A stretch of 64,000 nt of DNA from the NCBI GenBank assembly GCA_900546065.1, contig URBK01000001.1, forward strand, positions 1-64,000, written 5' to 3'. The notes beneath the pieces were generated by a model. That model saw only the letters and a list, made by a program, of their open reading frames with translations, ran no database searches and was not told the origin of the DNA. The position numbers and the translations under genes were made by a program. The stretch comes from an uncultured Alistipes sp. (GTDB lineage Bacteria; Bacteroidota; Bacteroidia; Bacteroidales; Rikenellaceae). This document shows, piece after piece, positions 51,656 to 59,534 of this stretch (position 1 is its first letter; each line of letters opens with the position of its first letter).

Positions 51656-51663
51656 CAAATGTA
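51656..51663 (-). promoter_or_regulatory. -7 box of the GT2 gene
   Basis: TACATTTG on the minus strand, with ATTG (near -33) exactly 20 bases upstream at 51684-51687. It overlaps the divergent promoter of the next gene. Confidence 0.62.
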
Positions 51664-51675
51664 GGGATATTTTGT

Positions 51676-51683
51676 TAGTTTTG
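51676..51683 (+). promoter_or_regulatory. -7 box of the GT42/DUF115-like gene
   Basis: TAGTTTTG with ATTG at 51652-51655, 20 bases upstream. The -33 element touches the opposite -7 box, and the ATG starts four bases after this box. Confidence 0.62.
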
Positions 51684-51687
51684 CAAT

Positions 51688-52608
51688 ATGGCAACACAGC
51701 ACCATACGCGCCTCTCACTACGGATAATCGAGGCCCTGCGCAACAGTTTCGACACCGTACTCTTCTTCGCCACGATGGCCGTGAAGGAGGATTTCCGCAA
51801 CCATGTCGCCCGCGCCGGCGCCATAGGCATGAACCCCGCGCGCCGCATCGCCATCCTCGGCAACGGCCCCGCCCTGCGCCACGAGATGCCCGTCATAAGG
51901 CGCGAGGCCGAACAGCAGGCCTGCGACATCATGGCCGTGAACTTCTTCGCCCTCGGGGAGGAGTTCGAGACGCTGCGACCGAAATATTACGTGCTGTCGG
52001 ACCCTCAGTTCTTCCGCCGCAGCGGCCGCAGCGAACGTGTCGAGGCCCTCTACAAGGCTCTCGACAGCCGCACGGCTTGGCCCATGAATCTCTACGTGCA
52101 ATACTATAACCCCGAGCATTTCGACTACCGCGCCGCCGTGCCCAACCCCAACGTGCGCATCGTACCCTTCCATACGACGCTCTTCCGCGGCTTCCGCCGC
52201 GTGGAGTTCTGGTGCTACCGCCACGGTCTCGGCTCGGGCAACTTCGGCACCGTGGTACAGAACGGGATATTCATAGCCCTGCTGCTCGGATACCGCGACA
52301 TAGAGCTTTACGGCGTGGACCACACGTTGCTCGAGGGTCTCTGCGTCGACGGACGGAACCGTCTCTGCCGCATCCGCAGCCACTACTACGACAACGGCGC
52401 CGCACAGACCGCCGAGCCCATATATGTCAATGCCACCGACCCGCCGCAGCCATATACCATGGCCTCGTATCTGGCCGAGACGGCCGAGCTCTTCCGCGGC
52501 CACGAGGTGCTGCGCGACTATGCCCGCACACTTGGCGCCCGGATCGTCAACCGCACCCGCCACTCGATGATCGACGCCTACGAGCGGAGGCCCGTAGAGA
52601 CGGAGTAG
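51688..52608 (+). CDS. GT42/DUF115-like putative glycosyltransferase
   Basis: 306 residues. After about 50 residues it reads IAILGNGPALRHE, then MAVNFFALGEEF, YYVLSDPQFF, GSGNFGTVVQNGIFIALLLGYRDIELYGVDH. This motif order is shared by DUF115/MAF proteins and the Campylobacter sialyltransferases of family GT42 (GNGPSL, GxxQxxxAIALGY, G-x-D). Together with the CMP-sugar synthetase 1.1 kb away, transfer of a CMP-linked acid sugar is a reasonable guess but not proven. A -7 box ends four bases before the ATG, so the message may be leaderless, or translation may begin at a later Met. Confidence 0.65.
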   Translation: MATQHHTRLSLRIIEALRNSFDTVLFFATMAVKEDFRNHVARAGAIGMNPARRIAILGNGPALRHEMPVIRREAEQQACDIMAVNFFALGEEFETLRPKYYVLSDPQFFRRSGRSERVEALYKALDSRTAWPMNLYVQYYNPEHFDYRAAVPNPNVRIVPFHTTLFRGFRRVEFWCYRHGLGSGNFGTVVQNGIFIALLLGYRDIELYGVDHTLLEGLCVDGRNRLCRIRSHYYDNGAAQTAEPIYVNATDPPQPYTMASYLAETAELFRGHEVLRDYARTLGARIVNRTRHSMIDAYERRPVETE

Positions 52609-52726
52609 CACATAAAATGGGTCGTCTGAAACCTCCAAAACGGATATTTTTATCTTCGCGGCGGCATATTCCTGCCATCGGGGTATAAGTTGGGTGCGAT
52701 TTATGCCCCAATTCCGCAAAACTTAA

Positions 52727-52734
52727 TATCTTTG
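52727..52734 (+). promoter_or_regulatory. speA -7 box
   Basis: TATCTTTG, 52 bases before the speA ATG. Confidence 0.62.
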
Positions 52735-52786
52735 CATAAATTTACCTTTAACACGCTTAACACCCATAAGAAACTCTTGGCGAGAA

Positions 52787-54679
52787 ATGAAAAAATGGCA
52801 TATTGAGGATTCGGCCGACCTCTACAACATCAACGGCTGGGGCGTCTCGTATTTCGGTATCAACGAGAAGGGGCACATCATGGTCACCCCGAAGAAGAAC
52901 GGCATCGAGATCGACCTGCGCGAGGTGATGGACGAATTGGCCCTGCGCGACATCAGCGCACCCGTACTGCTGCGTTTCCCCGACATTCTGGACAACCGCA
53001 TCGAGAGCATGTCGTGCTGCTACAAGAAGGCGGCCGCCGAATACGGATTCAAGGCCGAATGCTTCTCGGTCTACCCCATCAAGGTCAACCAGATGCACCC
53101 CGTCGTCGAGGAGGTCATAAGCCACGGACAGAAGTTCAACCTCGGACTCGAGGCCGGATCCAAACCCGAACTCCATGCCGTCATCGCCGTCAATGCCGAG
53201 AACGACTCGCTCATAATCTGCAACGGATACAAGGACGAGAGCTACATCGAGCTGGCACTGCTCGCACAGAAGATGGGCAAGCGCGTATATCTCGTCATCG
53301 AGAAGATGAACGAGCTGGATCTCATAGCCGAGATATCGAAGCGTCTGAACATACGCCCCAAGATCGGCATACGCATCAAGCCCGGCCCCTCGGGCAGCGG
53401 CAAGTGGGAGGACAGCGGCGGCGACGCCAGCAAGTTCGGCCTCACGTCGAGCGAACTGCTCGAGGCCCTCAACAAGCTCGAAGAGATAGGTCTGGCCGAC
53501 TGCCTGAAGCTCATACACTTCCACATCGGCAGTCAGGTCACTAACATACGCCACATCAAGACCGCCATACGCGAGGCGTCGCAGTTCTACGTACAGCTGC
53601 ACAAGATGGGATTTCCGGTCGACTTCATCGATGCGGGCGGCGGCTTGGGCGTCGACTACGACGGCACCCGCTCGGCCAGCAGCGAGAGCAGCGTCAACTA
53701 CTCGATGCAGGAGTATGTCAACGATGTCATGTACCAGATAATCGACGCGGCCGACAAGAACGGCCTGCCTCACCCCAACATCATCACCGAGAGCGGCCGC
53801 TCGCTCGCCGCACACCACTCGGTGCTGGTAATACAGGTGCTCGAGACAGCCTCGCTGCCCGAGATGCCCGAGGAGTGGGAGGTAAGCCCCGACGACCACC
53901 AGCTCGTCAAGGATCTGTACGAGATATGGGACAACCTGACGCAGCGCAGCGCCCTCGAGAACTGGCACGACGCACAGCAGATACGCGACGAGACGCTCGA
54001 GCTCTTCTCGCACGGCATCATCGACCTCAGGACCCGCGCCCAGATCGAGAAACTGTACTGGTCGGTCACACGCGAGATAAACAGCATAGCCTCGCAGATG
54101 AAACGTGTGCCCGAGGAGCTGCACAAGATAAACAAGCTGCTGGCGGACAAATATTTCTGCAACTTCTCGCTCTTCCAGTCGCTGCCCGATTCGTGGGGTG
54201 TGGGACAGGTCTTCCCCATCGTGCCGCTGCAGCGTCTCGACGAGCGTCCCGAGCGTCACGCCACCCTGCAGGACATAACATGCGACAGCGACGGCAAGGT
54301 CGCCTCGTACATCGCCGAGAACACCATCACCAACAGCCTGCCCGTACATGCGCTGCGGCCGGGCGAGCCATATTATCTCGGGGTCTTCCTCGTGGGGGCC
54401 TATCAGGAGATTCTGGGCGACATGCACAACCTCTTCGGCGACACCAACGCCGTACACATCTCGGTCACCAAGGACGGCTACAAGATCGACCAGACCATCG
54501 ACGGCGAGACCATCGACGACGTTCTCGACTATGTCGACTGGGACACCAAGAAGATGGTCCGCACGCTCGAGACGTGGGTCAAGCGCTCGATCAAACAGGG
54601 ACGCATCACCGTCGAGGAGGGCAAGGAGTTCCTCAACACCTACCGTTCGGGACTCTACGGCTACACCTACCTCGAATAA
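52787..54679 (+). CDS. speA: Biosynthetic arginine decarboxylase
   Basis: 630 residues, normal for SpeA. A PLP-dependent alanine-racemase-fold enzyme turning arginine into agmatine. The PLP lysine is Lys99 in CFSVYPIKVNQ. LGLEAGSKPELHAVIA, HFHIGSQVTNIRH, FIDAGGGLGVDYDG and ITESGRSLAAHHSVLV follow, and the product end is YRSGLYGYTYLE. With the carboxynorspermidine synthase downstream it indicates spermidine synthesis by the arginine-agmatine-putrescine-carboxyspermidine route, common in gut Bacteroidetes. Agmatine deiminase, carbamoylputrescine amidase and the decarboxylase are not in this window. Confidence 0.96.
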   Translation: MKKWHIEDSADLYNINGWGVSYFGINEKGHIMVTPKKNGIEIDLREVMDELALRDISAPVLLRFPDILDNRIESMSCCYKKAAAEYGFKAECFSVYPIKVNQMHPVVEEVISHGQKFNLGLEAGSKPELHAVIAVNAENDSLIICNGYKDESYIELALLAQKMGKRVYLVIEKMNELDLIAEISKRLNIRPKIGIRIKPGPSGSGKWEDSGGDASKFGLTSSELLEALNKLEEIGLADCLKLIHFHIGSQVTNIRHIKTAIREASQFYVQLHKMGFPVDFIDAGGGLGVDYDGTRSASSESSVNYSMQEYVNDVMYQIIDAADKNGLPHPNIITESGRSLAAHHSVLVIQVLETASLPEMPEEWEVSPDDHQLVKDLYEIWDNLTQRSALENWHDAQQIRDETLELFSHGIIDLRTRAQIEKLYWSVTREINSIASQMKRVPEELHKINKLLADKYFCNFSLFQSLPDSWGVGQVFPIVPLQRLDERPERHATLQDITCDSDGKVASYIAENTITNSLPVHALRPGEPYYLGVFLVGAYQEILGDMHNLFGDTNAVHISVTKDGYKIDQTIDGETIDDVLDYVDWDTKKMVRTLETWVKRSIKQGRITVEEGKEFLNTYRSGLYGYTYLE

Positions 54680-54733
54680 CGCATCCGTCGGGCCGGCGAG
54701 GCAAACAGCGCCTCCGCAGAGGAGGGCATTGGG

Positions 54734-54832
54734 AGCAAATAAAAGCCCGGCAGGAGGCGCATAAGAAGCAAATAGAGACCCGGCAGGAGGCGCATAAGAA
54801 GCAAATAAATCCTCCGCAAGGGGTGCATAATT
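54734..54832 (+). repeat. 33-bp tandem repeats between speA and carboxynorspermidine synthase
   Basis: Three copies of a 33-bp unit beginning GCAAATA at 54734, 54767 and 54800. Copies 1 and 2 differ at about three bases, copy 3 is more diverged, and a faint fourth copy precedes them. The length is a multiple of three, so open frames pass through on both strands, but I see no gene that uses them. Confidence 0.85.
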
Positions 54833-54846
54833 AGGAAAATAAATCG

Positions 54847-54854
54847 TACCTTCG
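54847..54854 (+). promoter_or_regulatory. Probable -7 box of carboxynorspermidine synthase
   Basis: TACCTTCG, one mismatch from TAnnTTTG, right after the 33-bp repeats and 65 bases before the ATG. Confidence 0.45.
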
Positions 54855-54919
54855 TGGTGCGGCGGCCGCGGACGTTCCGGCAGGCCGCGCAGAACCAACT
54901 TCATAGACAAGAGGCAAAA

Positions 54920-56113
54920 ATGAGCAGAGTATTACAGATCGGCTGCGGCGGCGTCGGTACCGTCGTAGCGCACAAGATGGCGCAGAACCCCGATGTCTTC
55001 ACCGACATCATGATCGCCAGCCGCACCAAGAGCAAGTGCGACGCCGTGGCCGCCGCCATAGGCAAACCCAACATATCGACCGCCGCCGTCGATGCCGACG
55101 ACGTGGAGGCTCTGGTTGCGCTCATGCGCGACTTCAAGCCCGACATGGTCATCAACGTGGCCCTGCCGTATCAGGACCTCACGATCATGGAGGCGTGCCT
55201 CAAGGCCGGCGTCAGCTACCTCGACACGGCAAACTACGAGCCCCGTGACGAGGCGCACTTCGAATACAGCTGGCAGTGGGCATACAAGAAGCGTTTCGAG
55301 GATGCGGGCCTCACGGCCATCCTCGGCTGCGGATTCGACCCGGGTGTATCGGGCATATTCACCGCCTACGCCGCCAAGCACTACTTCGACGAGATCCACA
55401 CGCTCGACATCGTCGATTGCAATGCCGGCAACCACCACAAGGCCTTCGCCACCAACTTCAACCCCGAGATCAACATACGTGAGATCACGCAGAAGGGCCG
55501 CTACTACAAGGACGGCAAGTGGGTGGAGACGGGCGCGCTCGAGATACACAAGGCGCTCTCCTATCCCAACATCGGGCCGCGCGAGAGCTACCTCATGTAC
55601 CACGAGGAGCTGGAGTCGCTCGTAAAGAACTTCCCCTCGATACGTCAGGCGCGCTTCTGGATGACCTTCGGCGAGGAGTACCTCACACACCTGCGCGTAA
55701 TCCAGAATATCGGTATGGCCCGCATCGACGAGGTCGACTACAACGGCACGAAGATCGTACCCCTGCAGTTCCTCAAGGCCGTGCTGCCCAACCCGCAGGA
55801 TCTGGGCGAGAACTACGAGGGCGAGACCTCGATCGGCTGCCGCATACGCGGTGTGAAGGATGGCAAGGAGCACACATACTACATCTACAACAACTGCTCG
55901 CACCACGAGGCATACCTCGAGACAGGAATGCAGGCCGTAAGCTACACCACGGGCGTGCCGGCCATGATCGGCGCCATGATGTACCTCAAGGGTCTGTGGC
56001 GTCGTCCGGGCGTATGGAACGTCGAGGAGTTCGACCCCGACCCATTCATGGAGCAGCTCAACAAACAGGGGCTGCCGTGGCATGAGGTCTTCGACGGCGA
56101 TCTGGAGCTCTGA
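54920..56113 (+). CDS. Carboxynorspermidine/carboxyspermidine synthase (saccharopine dehydrogenase family)
   Basis: 397 residues. Rossmann nucleotide-binding start VLQIGCGGVGTVVAHKMAQ, then NVALPYQDLTIMEACLKAGVSYLDTANYEPRDEAHFEYSWQW, and GLTAILGCGFDPGVSGIFTAYAAKHYFDEI. This marks the LYS9-like branch that condenses putrescine (or diaminopropane) with aspartate semialdehyde using NADPH. It follows speA by 240 bases, with tandem repeats and its own promoter-like box between. The start at 54920 gives MSRVLQIG; an upstream GTG would extend into the repeat region. Confidence 0.93.
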   Translation: MSRVLQIGCGGVGTVVAHKMAQNPDVFTDIMIASRTKSKCDAVAAAIGKPNISTAAVDADDVEALVALMRDFKPDMVINVALPYQDLTIMEACLKAGVSYLDTANYEPRDEAHFEYSWQWAYKKRFEDAGLTAILGCGFDPGVSGIFTAYAAKHYFDEIHTLDIVDCNAGNHHKAFATNFNPEINIREITQKGRYYKDGKWVETGALEIHKALSYPNIGPRESYLMYHEELESLVKNFPSIRQARFWMTFGEEYLTHLRVIQNIGMARIDEVDYNGTKIVPLQFLKAVLPNPQDLGENYEGETSIGCRIRGVKDGKEHTYYIYNNCSHHEAYLETGMQAVSYTTGVPAMIGAMMYLKGLWRRPGVWNVEEFDPDPFMEQLNKQGLPWHEVFDGDLEL

Positions 56114-56130
56114 TCCCGTCAAGCGATACG

Positions 56131-56154
56131 AGGGCGGCCGCCAAGGGCCGCCCT
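56131..56154 (+). terminator. Terminator after carboxynorspermidine synthase
   Basis: A 9-bp perfect stem (56131-56139 with 56146-56154) and a 6-base loop, followed by TTT. Confidence 0.72.
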
Positions 56155-56217
56155 TTTCGTTTCCGGCCGCGACAGGCCGGGATTACAACAAGATATTGAC
56201 ATACTCGAAAACGGGAC

Positions 56218-57009
56218 ATGATGAAATACGCACTTGTGACGGGCGCCACGTCGGGCATAGGCGCAGAGTATGCGCATCAGCTGGCCGAGGCGGGGCATAA
56301 CATAATTGTCGTAAGCAATCGTGACGGCGAGAACGGCATCATGGCCGAGCGGCTGCGGCGCGAATGCGGCGTGCAGGCCGAACCGCTCTATGCCGACCTT
56401 GCGCAGGCCGACGCCGCGGAGAAGATATATGCGTGGTGCCGCGCGCGGCAGGCCGAGGTCGACATTCTCGTCAGCAATGCCGGCATCCTGCACTTCGGGC
56501 TGCTGACACGCACCGACACGGCCGCCATCGACCGCATCGTGACGCTGCACTGTACCACTCCGGCCAAGCTGTGCCGTCTGTTTGCCGCCGACATGTGCCG
56601 CCGCGGCGAGGGACGCATACTCCTCATGTCGTCGATAACGGCATGGACGCCATACCCAACAATGTCGCTCTACGGCTCGACGAAGGCCTTTCTGCGCAAT
56701 TTCGGCGCCGCGCTGCATCTGGAGACATGCCGCAGCGGTGTCAGCGTCACAACCGTATTTCCGGGGGCAGTCGACACACCCCTCTACGACCTCACGCCGC
56801 AACGCCGGCGGCTGCTTCGGCGGCTGGGGCTTATGATGTCTGCACGCGAGGTCGCGCGCCGCGCCCTGAGGGCAATGATGCACTCGCGCAAGAGCTGCAC
56901 GCCGGGCCTCGCTGCCAAGATCGAGACGCTGCTGTGCCGTCTGCTCCCCGCACGCGCCGTGATGCCTCTGATGCGGCTGCCCGCGGTACAAAAGATGCTG
57001 GAGAGGTGA
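56218..57009 (+). CDS. Short-chain dehydrogenase/reductase
   Basis: 263 residues. TGATSGIG near the N-terminus binds NAD(P), NAG (in VSNAGI) is the structural motif, and the catalytic Ser and Tyr-x3-Lys are in MSSITAWTP and YGSTK. The closest named group is the DltE/YdfG-type classical SDR. The substrate is not clear from sequence; lipid or sugar alcohol oxidation is possible. Two Met codons open the frame (56218, 56221). The terminator at 56131 and a promoter box at 57082 leave it as a single-gene unit. Confidence 0.87.
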   Translation: MMKYALVTGATSGIGAEYAHQLAEAGHNIIVVSNRDGENGIMAERLRRECGVQAEPLYADLAQADAAEKIYAWCRARQAEVDILVSNAGILHFGLLTRTDTAAIDRIVTLHCTTPAKLCRLFAADMCRRGEGRILLMSSITAWTPYPTMSLYGSTKAFLRNFGAALHLETCRSGVSVTTVFPGAVDTPLYDLTPQRRRLLRRLGLMMSAREVARRALRAMMHSRKSCTPGLAAKIETLLCRLLPARAVMPLMRLPAVQKMLER

Positions 57010-57081
57010 CCAGTAAGGTACGAATGGGGCCGCCGGGACAAAATCGGGAGCCGCGGAGCGCGAAAAACGGCAATAAATTCA

Positions 57082-57089
57082 TAACTTTG
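57082..57089 (+). promoter_or_regulatory. -7 box of the murein-peptide operon
   Basis: TAACTTTG, 24 bases before the NlpC/P60 gene ATG. Confidence 0.6.
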
Positions 57090-57113
57090 TTGTCGTGAGC
57101 AACTCTTCCGCCC

Positions 57114-58310
57114 ATGAAAATCCGAATAATAACATCTCTGCTGTTTACTCTCGTCTCGCTCTGCGCCGCGGCACAGTCACGTGAGACAATCCCCGCCGAC
57201 GTACGGCTCCTGACAGACTCCCTGCGCAGCATCTACGCTCCCGACGGCCGCACGGCCATCTTCGATGTCGACTACACCTTTGCCGGGAAGAGAGTCATGG
57301 TACGCGGCCGCACAACATCGGCCGCATGCCGCGCGGCACTGTACGACGCCCTCGGCAAGGCTGGATATGATGCCGTGGAGTGCATGCGCACGCTCCCCGA
57401 CAGCCGACTCGGCGCCGACACGCTCGCCGTGGTGCGGCTGTCGGTATGCAACATGCGCTCGACGGGCGACTTCTCGGCCGAGATGGTGTCGCAGGCACTA
57501 ATGGGAATGCCCGTACGGGTACTCGACTACGACGGATGGTATCTCATACAGACTCCCGACGACTACATAGCATGGGTACACCCCGCCGCCATCGAACGGA
57601 TGGATGCCGGGCGTATGCATGAATGGAACGCCGCGCAGAAGGCTGTCATAACGTCACACTACGGATTCGTGCACGCAGAGCCGCGCGACGATGCGCCGAC
57701 GGTTTCGGACATTGTGGCCGGAGACCGCCTGCTGCTCAAAGGGCGCAAGGGCCGCTTCTACAAGGTAGAATATCCCGACGGCCGCAAGGGCTACGTCGCC
57801 CTCGCCGATGCCAAGCCCGAAGCTGAGTGGCGCGCCTCGCTGCGGCAGGATGCCGCCGCCATCACAGCCACGGCACAGACCCTCACGGGCGTACCCTACC
57901 TCTGGGCCGGCACATCGTCCAAAGGCATGGATTGCAGCGGCTTCGTCCGCACGGTACTATACATGCACGACATAATCATCCCGCGCGACGCCTCGCAGCA
58001 GGCCCTCACGGGCCGCCGCATAGAGATCGCGCCCGACCTCTCGAACTTAGAGGCGGGAGATCTGCTCCTCTTCGGGCGCAAGGCCACGGCCACATCGCGC
58101 GAGAGGGTCGTGCACGTCGCCATATACATCGGCGGCGGGCGGTTCATACACTCGCAGGGCGACGTGCGTACGAACAGCCTCGATGAGCGGGACGAGCTCT
58201 TCGACAGCTACAACCTCTCGCGACTGCTCTTTGCCGTGCGCATACTCCCGTACATAGACCGCATGCCGCAGCTGCAGACAACGCCGCACAATCCCTACTA
58301 CAACTTCTGA
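57114..58310 (+). CDS. Secreted NlpC/P60 (C40) peptidase with SH3-like domains
   Basis: 398 residues with a cleavable signal peptide (about 1-20, SLCAAAQS). Two SH3-like domains (about 110-165 and 185-235, the second with DAPTVSDIVAGDRLLLKG) precede the C40 catalytic domain. The domain has Cys274 in GMDCSGFVRTV, His334 in VVHVAIYIGGG, and a third polar residue near FIHSQG. This is the arrangement of gamma-D-glutamyl-L-diamino-acid endopeptidases such as YkfC, which cut murein stem peptides between D-Glu and the diamino acid. The dipeptide epimerase gene follows 37 bases later, completing the idea of peptide recycling. Confidence 0.9.
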   Translation: MKIRIITSLLFTLVSLCAAAQSRETIPADVRLLTDSLRSIYAPDGRTAIFDVDYTFAGKRVMVRGRTTSAACRAALYDALGKAGYDAVECMRTLPDSRLGADTLAVVRLSVCNMRSTGDFSAEMVSQALMGMPVRVLDYDGWYLIQTPDDYIAWVHPAAIERMDAGRMHEWNAAQKAVITSHYGFVHAEPRDDAPTVSDIVAGDRLLLKGRKGRFYKVEYPDGRKGYVALADAKPEAEWRASLRQDAAAITATAQTLTGVPYLWAGTSSKGMDCSGFVRTVLYMHDIIIPRDASQQALTGRRIEIAPDLSNLEAGDLLLFGRKATATSRERVVHVAIYIGGGRFIHSQGDVRTNSLDERDELFDSYNLSRLLFAVRILPYIDRMPQLQTTPHNPYYNF

Positions 58311-58347
58311 CCACCCACACGAGCGCCACACATAAAATACCCGAACG

Positions 58348-59523
58348 ATGCCAACACGAAAAGAGTTTCTCAAGACGATGGCCTGCCTTGCGGCAGGCGC
58401 CGGTCTCGGCCTCGACGCCGTGGCCCGCGACAACACTCCGCGCAACATATTCAACATCAACCGCGGCCGCGGCACCCGCATGCGTCTGCGGTTCTTTCCC
58501 TACGAACTCCAACTGCGGCATGTCTTCACCGTAGCCACATACTCGCGCTCGACGACACCCGACATACAGGTCGAGATCGACTACGACGGCGTGACGGGAT
58601 ACGGCGAGGCCTCGATGCCGCCATACCTGCAGCGCGAGTTGGGATCGCCGCAGAGCGTCGCGGCCTTCCTGCAAAAGGCGCAGACCGTACTCGACGAGTT
58701 CGACGACCCCTTCCGTACGGAGGATATCCTCGCCCGCATCGACTCCCTCTCGGAGGGTGATGCCGCAGGCAAGGCCGCCGTCGACATCGCCCTGCACGAC
58801 CTTACGGGCAAACTGCTCGGGGCGCCGTGGTTCCGTCTCTGGGGTCTGGACAGGCAGAAGGCCCCCTCGACAACATTCACCATAGGCATCGACACCCCCG
58901 AAGTCGTACGACAAAAGACACGCGAGTGCGCCGACCGCTTCAACATCCTCAAGGTGAAGCTCGGCGGCGAGAACGACAAACTCATGATCGAGACCATACG
59001 TTCGGAGACCGACCTGCCGATAGCCGTCGATGCCAATCAGGGGTGGAAAGACCGACGTCAGGCCCTCGACATGATCCTCTGGCTCAAGGAGCAGGGTGTG
59101 GTCATGGTCGAGCAGCCCATGCCCCGCGAGCAGCGCGACGACATGGCGTGGGTGACGCAGCAAAGCCCCCTTCCCGTCTTCGCCGACGAGGCCATACAGC
59201 GTCTGGGCGACGTGGCCGCAATGAAGGGTATATATACCGGCATCAACATCAAACTGATGAAGTGCACGGGCATGCGCGAGGCGTGGAAGATGCTCACGCT
59301 GGCGCGCGCCCTCGGCATGAAGGTCATGGTGGGGTGCATGACCGAGACCTCGTGTGCCTGCTCGGCGGCGGCACAGCTCTCCCCCGCCGTCGACTTCGCT
59401 GATCTGGACGGCAACCTGCTCATCGCCAACGACCGTTTCCGCGGCATGGAGGTCATCGACGGCAAGATAACCATTCCCGACCGCCCGGGCATAGGCGTAG
59501 AACTCATTTCGGAACAACATTAA
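58348..59523 (+). CDS. Exported L-Ala-D/L-Glu (dipeptide) epimerase
   Basis: 391 residues of the enolase superfamily. The acid-base lysines are in ILKVKLG (K-x-K) and in NIKLMK, and metal ligands are in VDANQGW, VEQPM and ADEA. This matches dipeptide epimerases of the YkfB/YcjG type, which convert L-Ala-D-Glu from murein to L-Ala-L-Glu. The first 27 residues (TRKEFLKTMACLAAGAGLGL) look like a Tat-type export signal with RK in place of RR, suggesting work in the periplasm, unlike E. coli YcjG. It sits between the C40 endopeptidase and a transglutaminase-like gene (11 bases on). Confidence 0.88.
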   Translation: MPTRKEFLKTMACLAAGAGLGLDAVARDNTPRNIFNINRGRGTRMRLRFFPYELQLRHVFTVATYSRSTTPDIQVEIDYDGVTGYGEASMPPYLQRELGSPQSVAAFLQKAQTVLDEFDDPFRTEDILARIDSLSEGDAAGKAAVDIALHDLTGKLLGAPWFRLWGLDRQKAPSTTFTIGIDTPEVVRQKTRECADRFNILKVKLGGENDKLMIETIRSETDLPIAVDANQGWKDRRQALDMILWLKEQGVVMVEQPMPREQRDDMAWVTQQSPLPVFADEAIQRLGDVAAMKGIYTGINIKLMKCTGMREAWKMLTLARALGMKVMVGCMTETSCACSAAAQLSPAVDFADLDGNLLIANDRFRGMEVIDGKITIPDRPGIGVELISEQH

Positions 59524-59534
59524 CAACACATACC

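Noticed and set aside
54734..54832. CRISPR array
   Set aside because: Units are directly tandem with no unique spacers and no cas gene is nearby.
52757..54910. Open frame of 717 codons opposite speA, ending in SYAPPAG-type peptide repeats
   Set aside because: Antisense to speA; the peptide repeats come from the 33-bp DNA repeats and have no start or promoter of their own.
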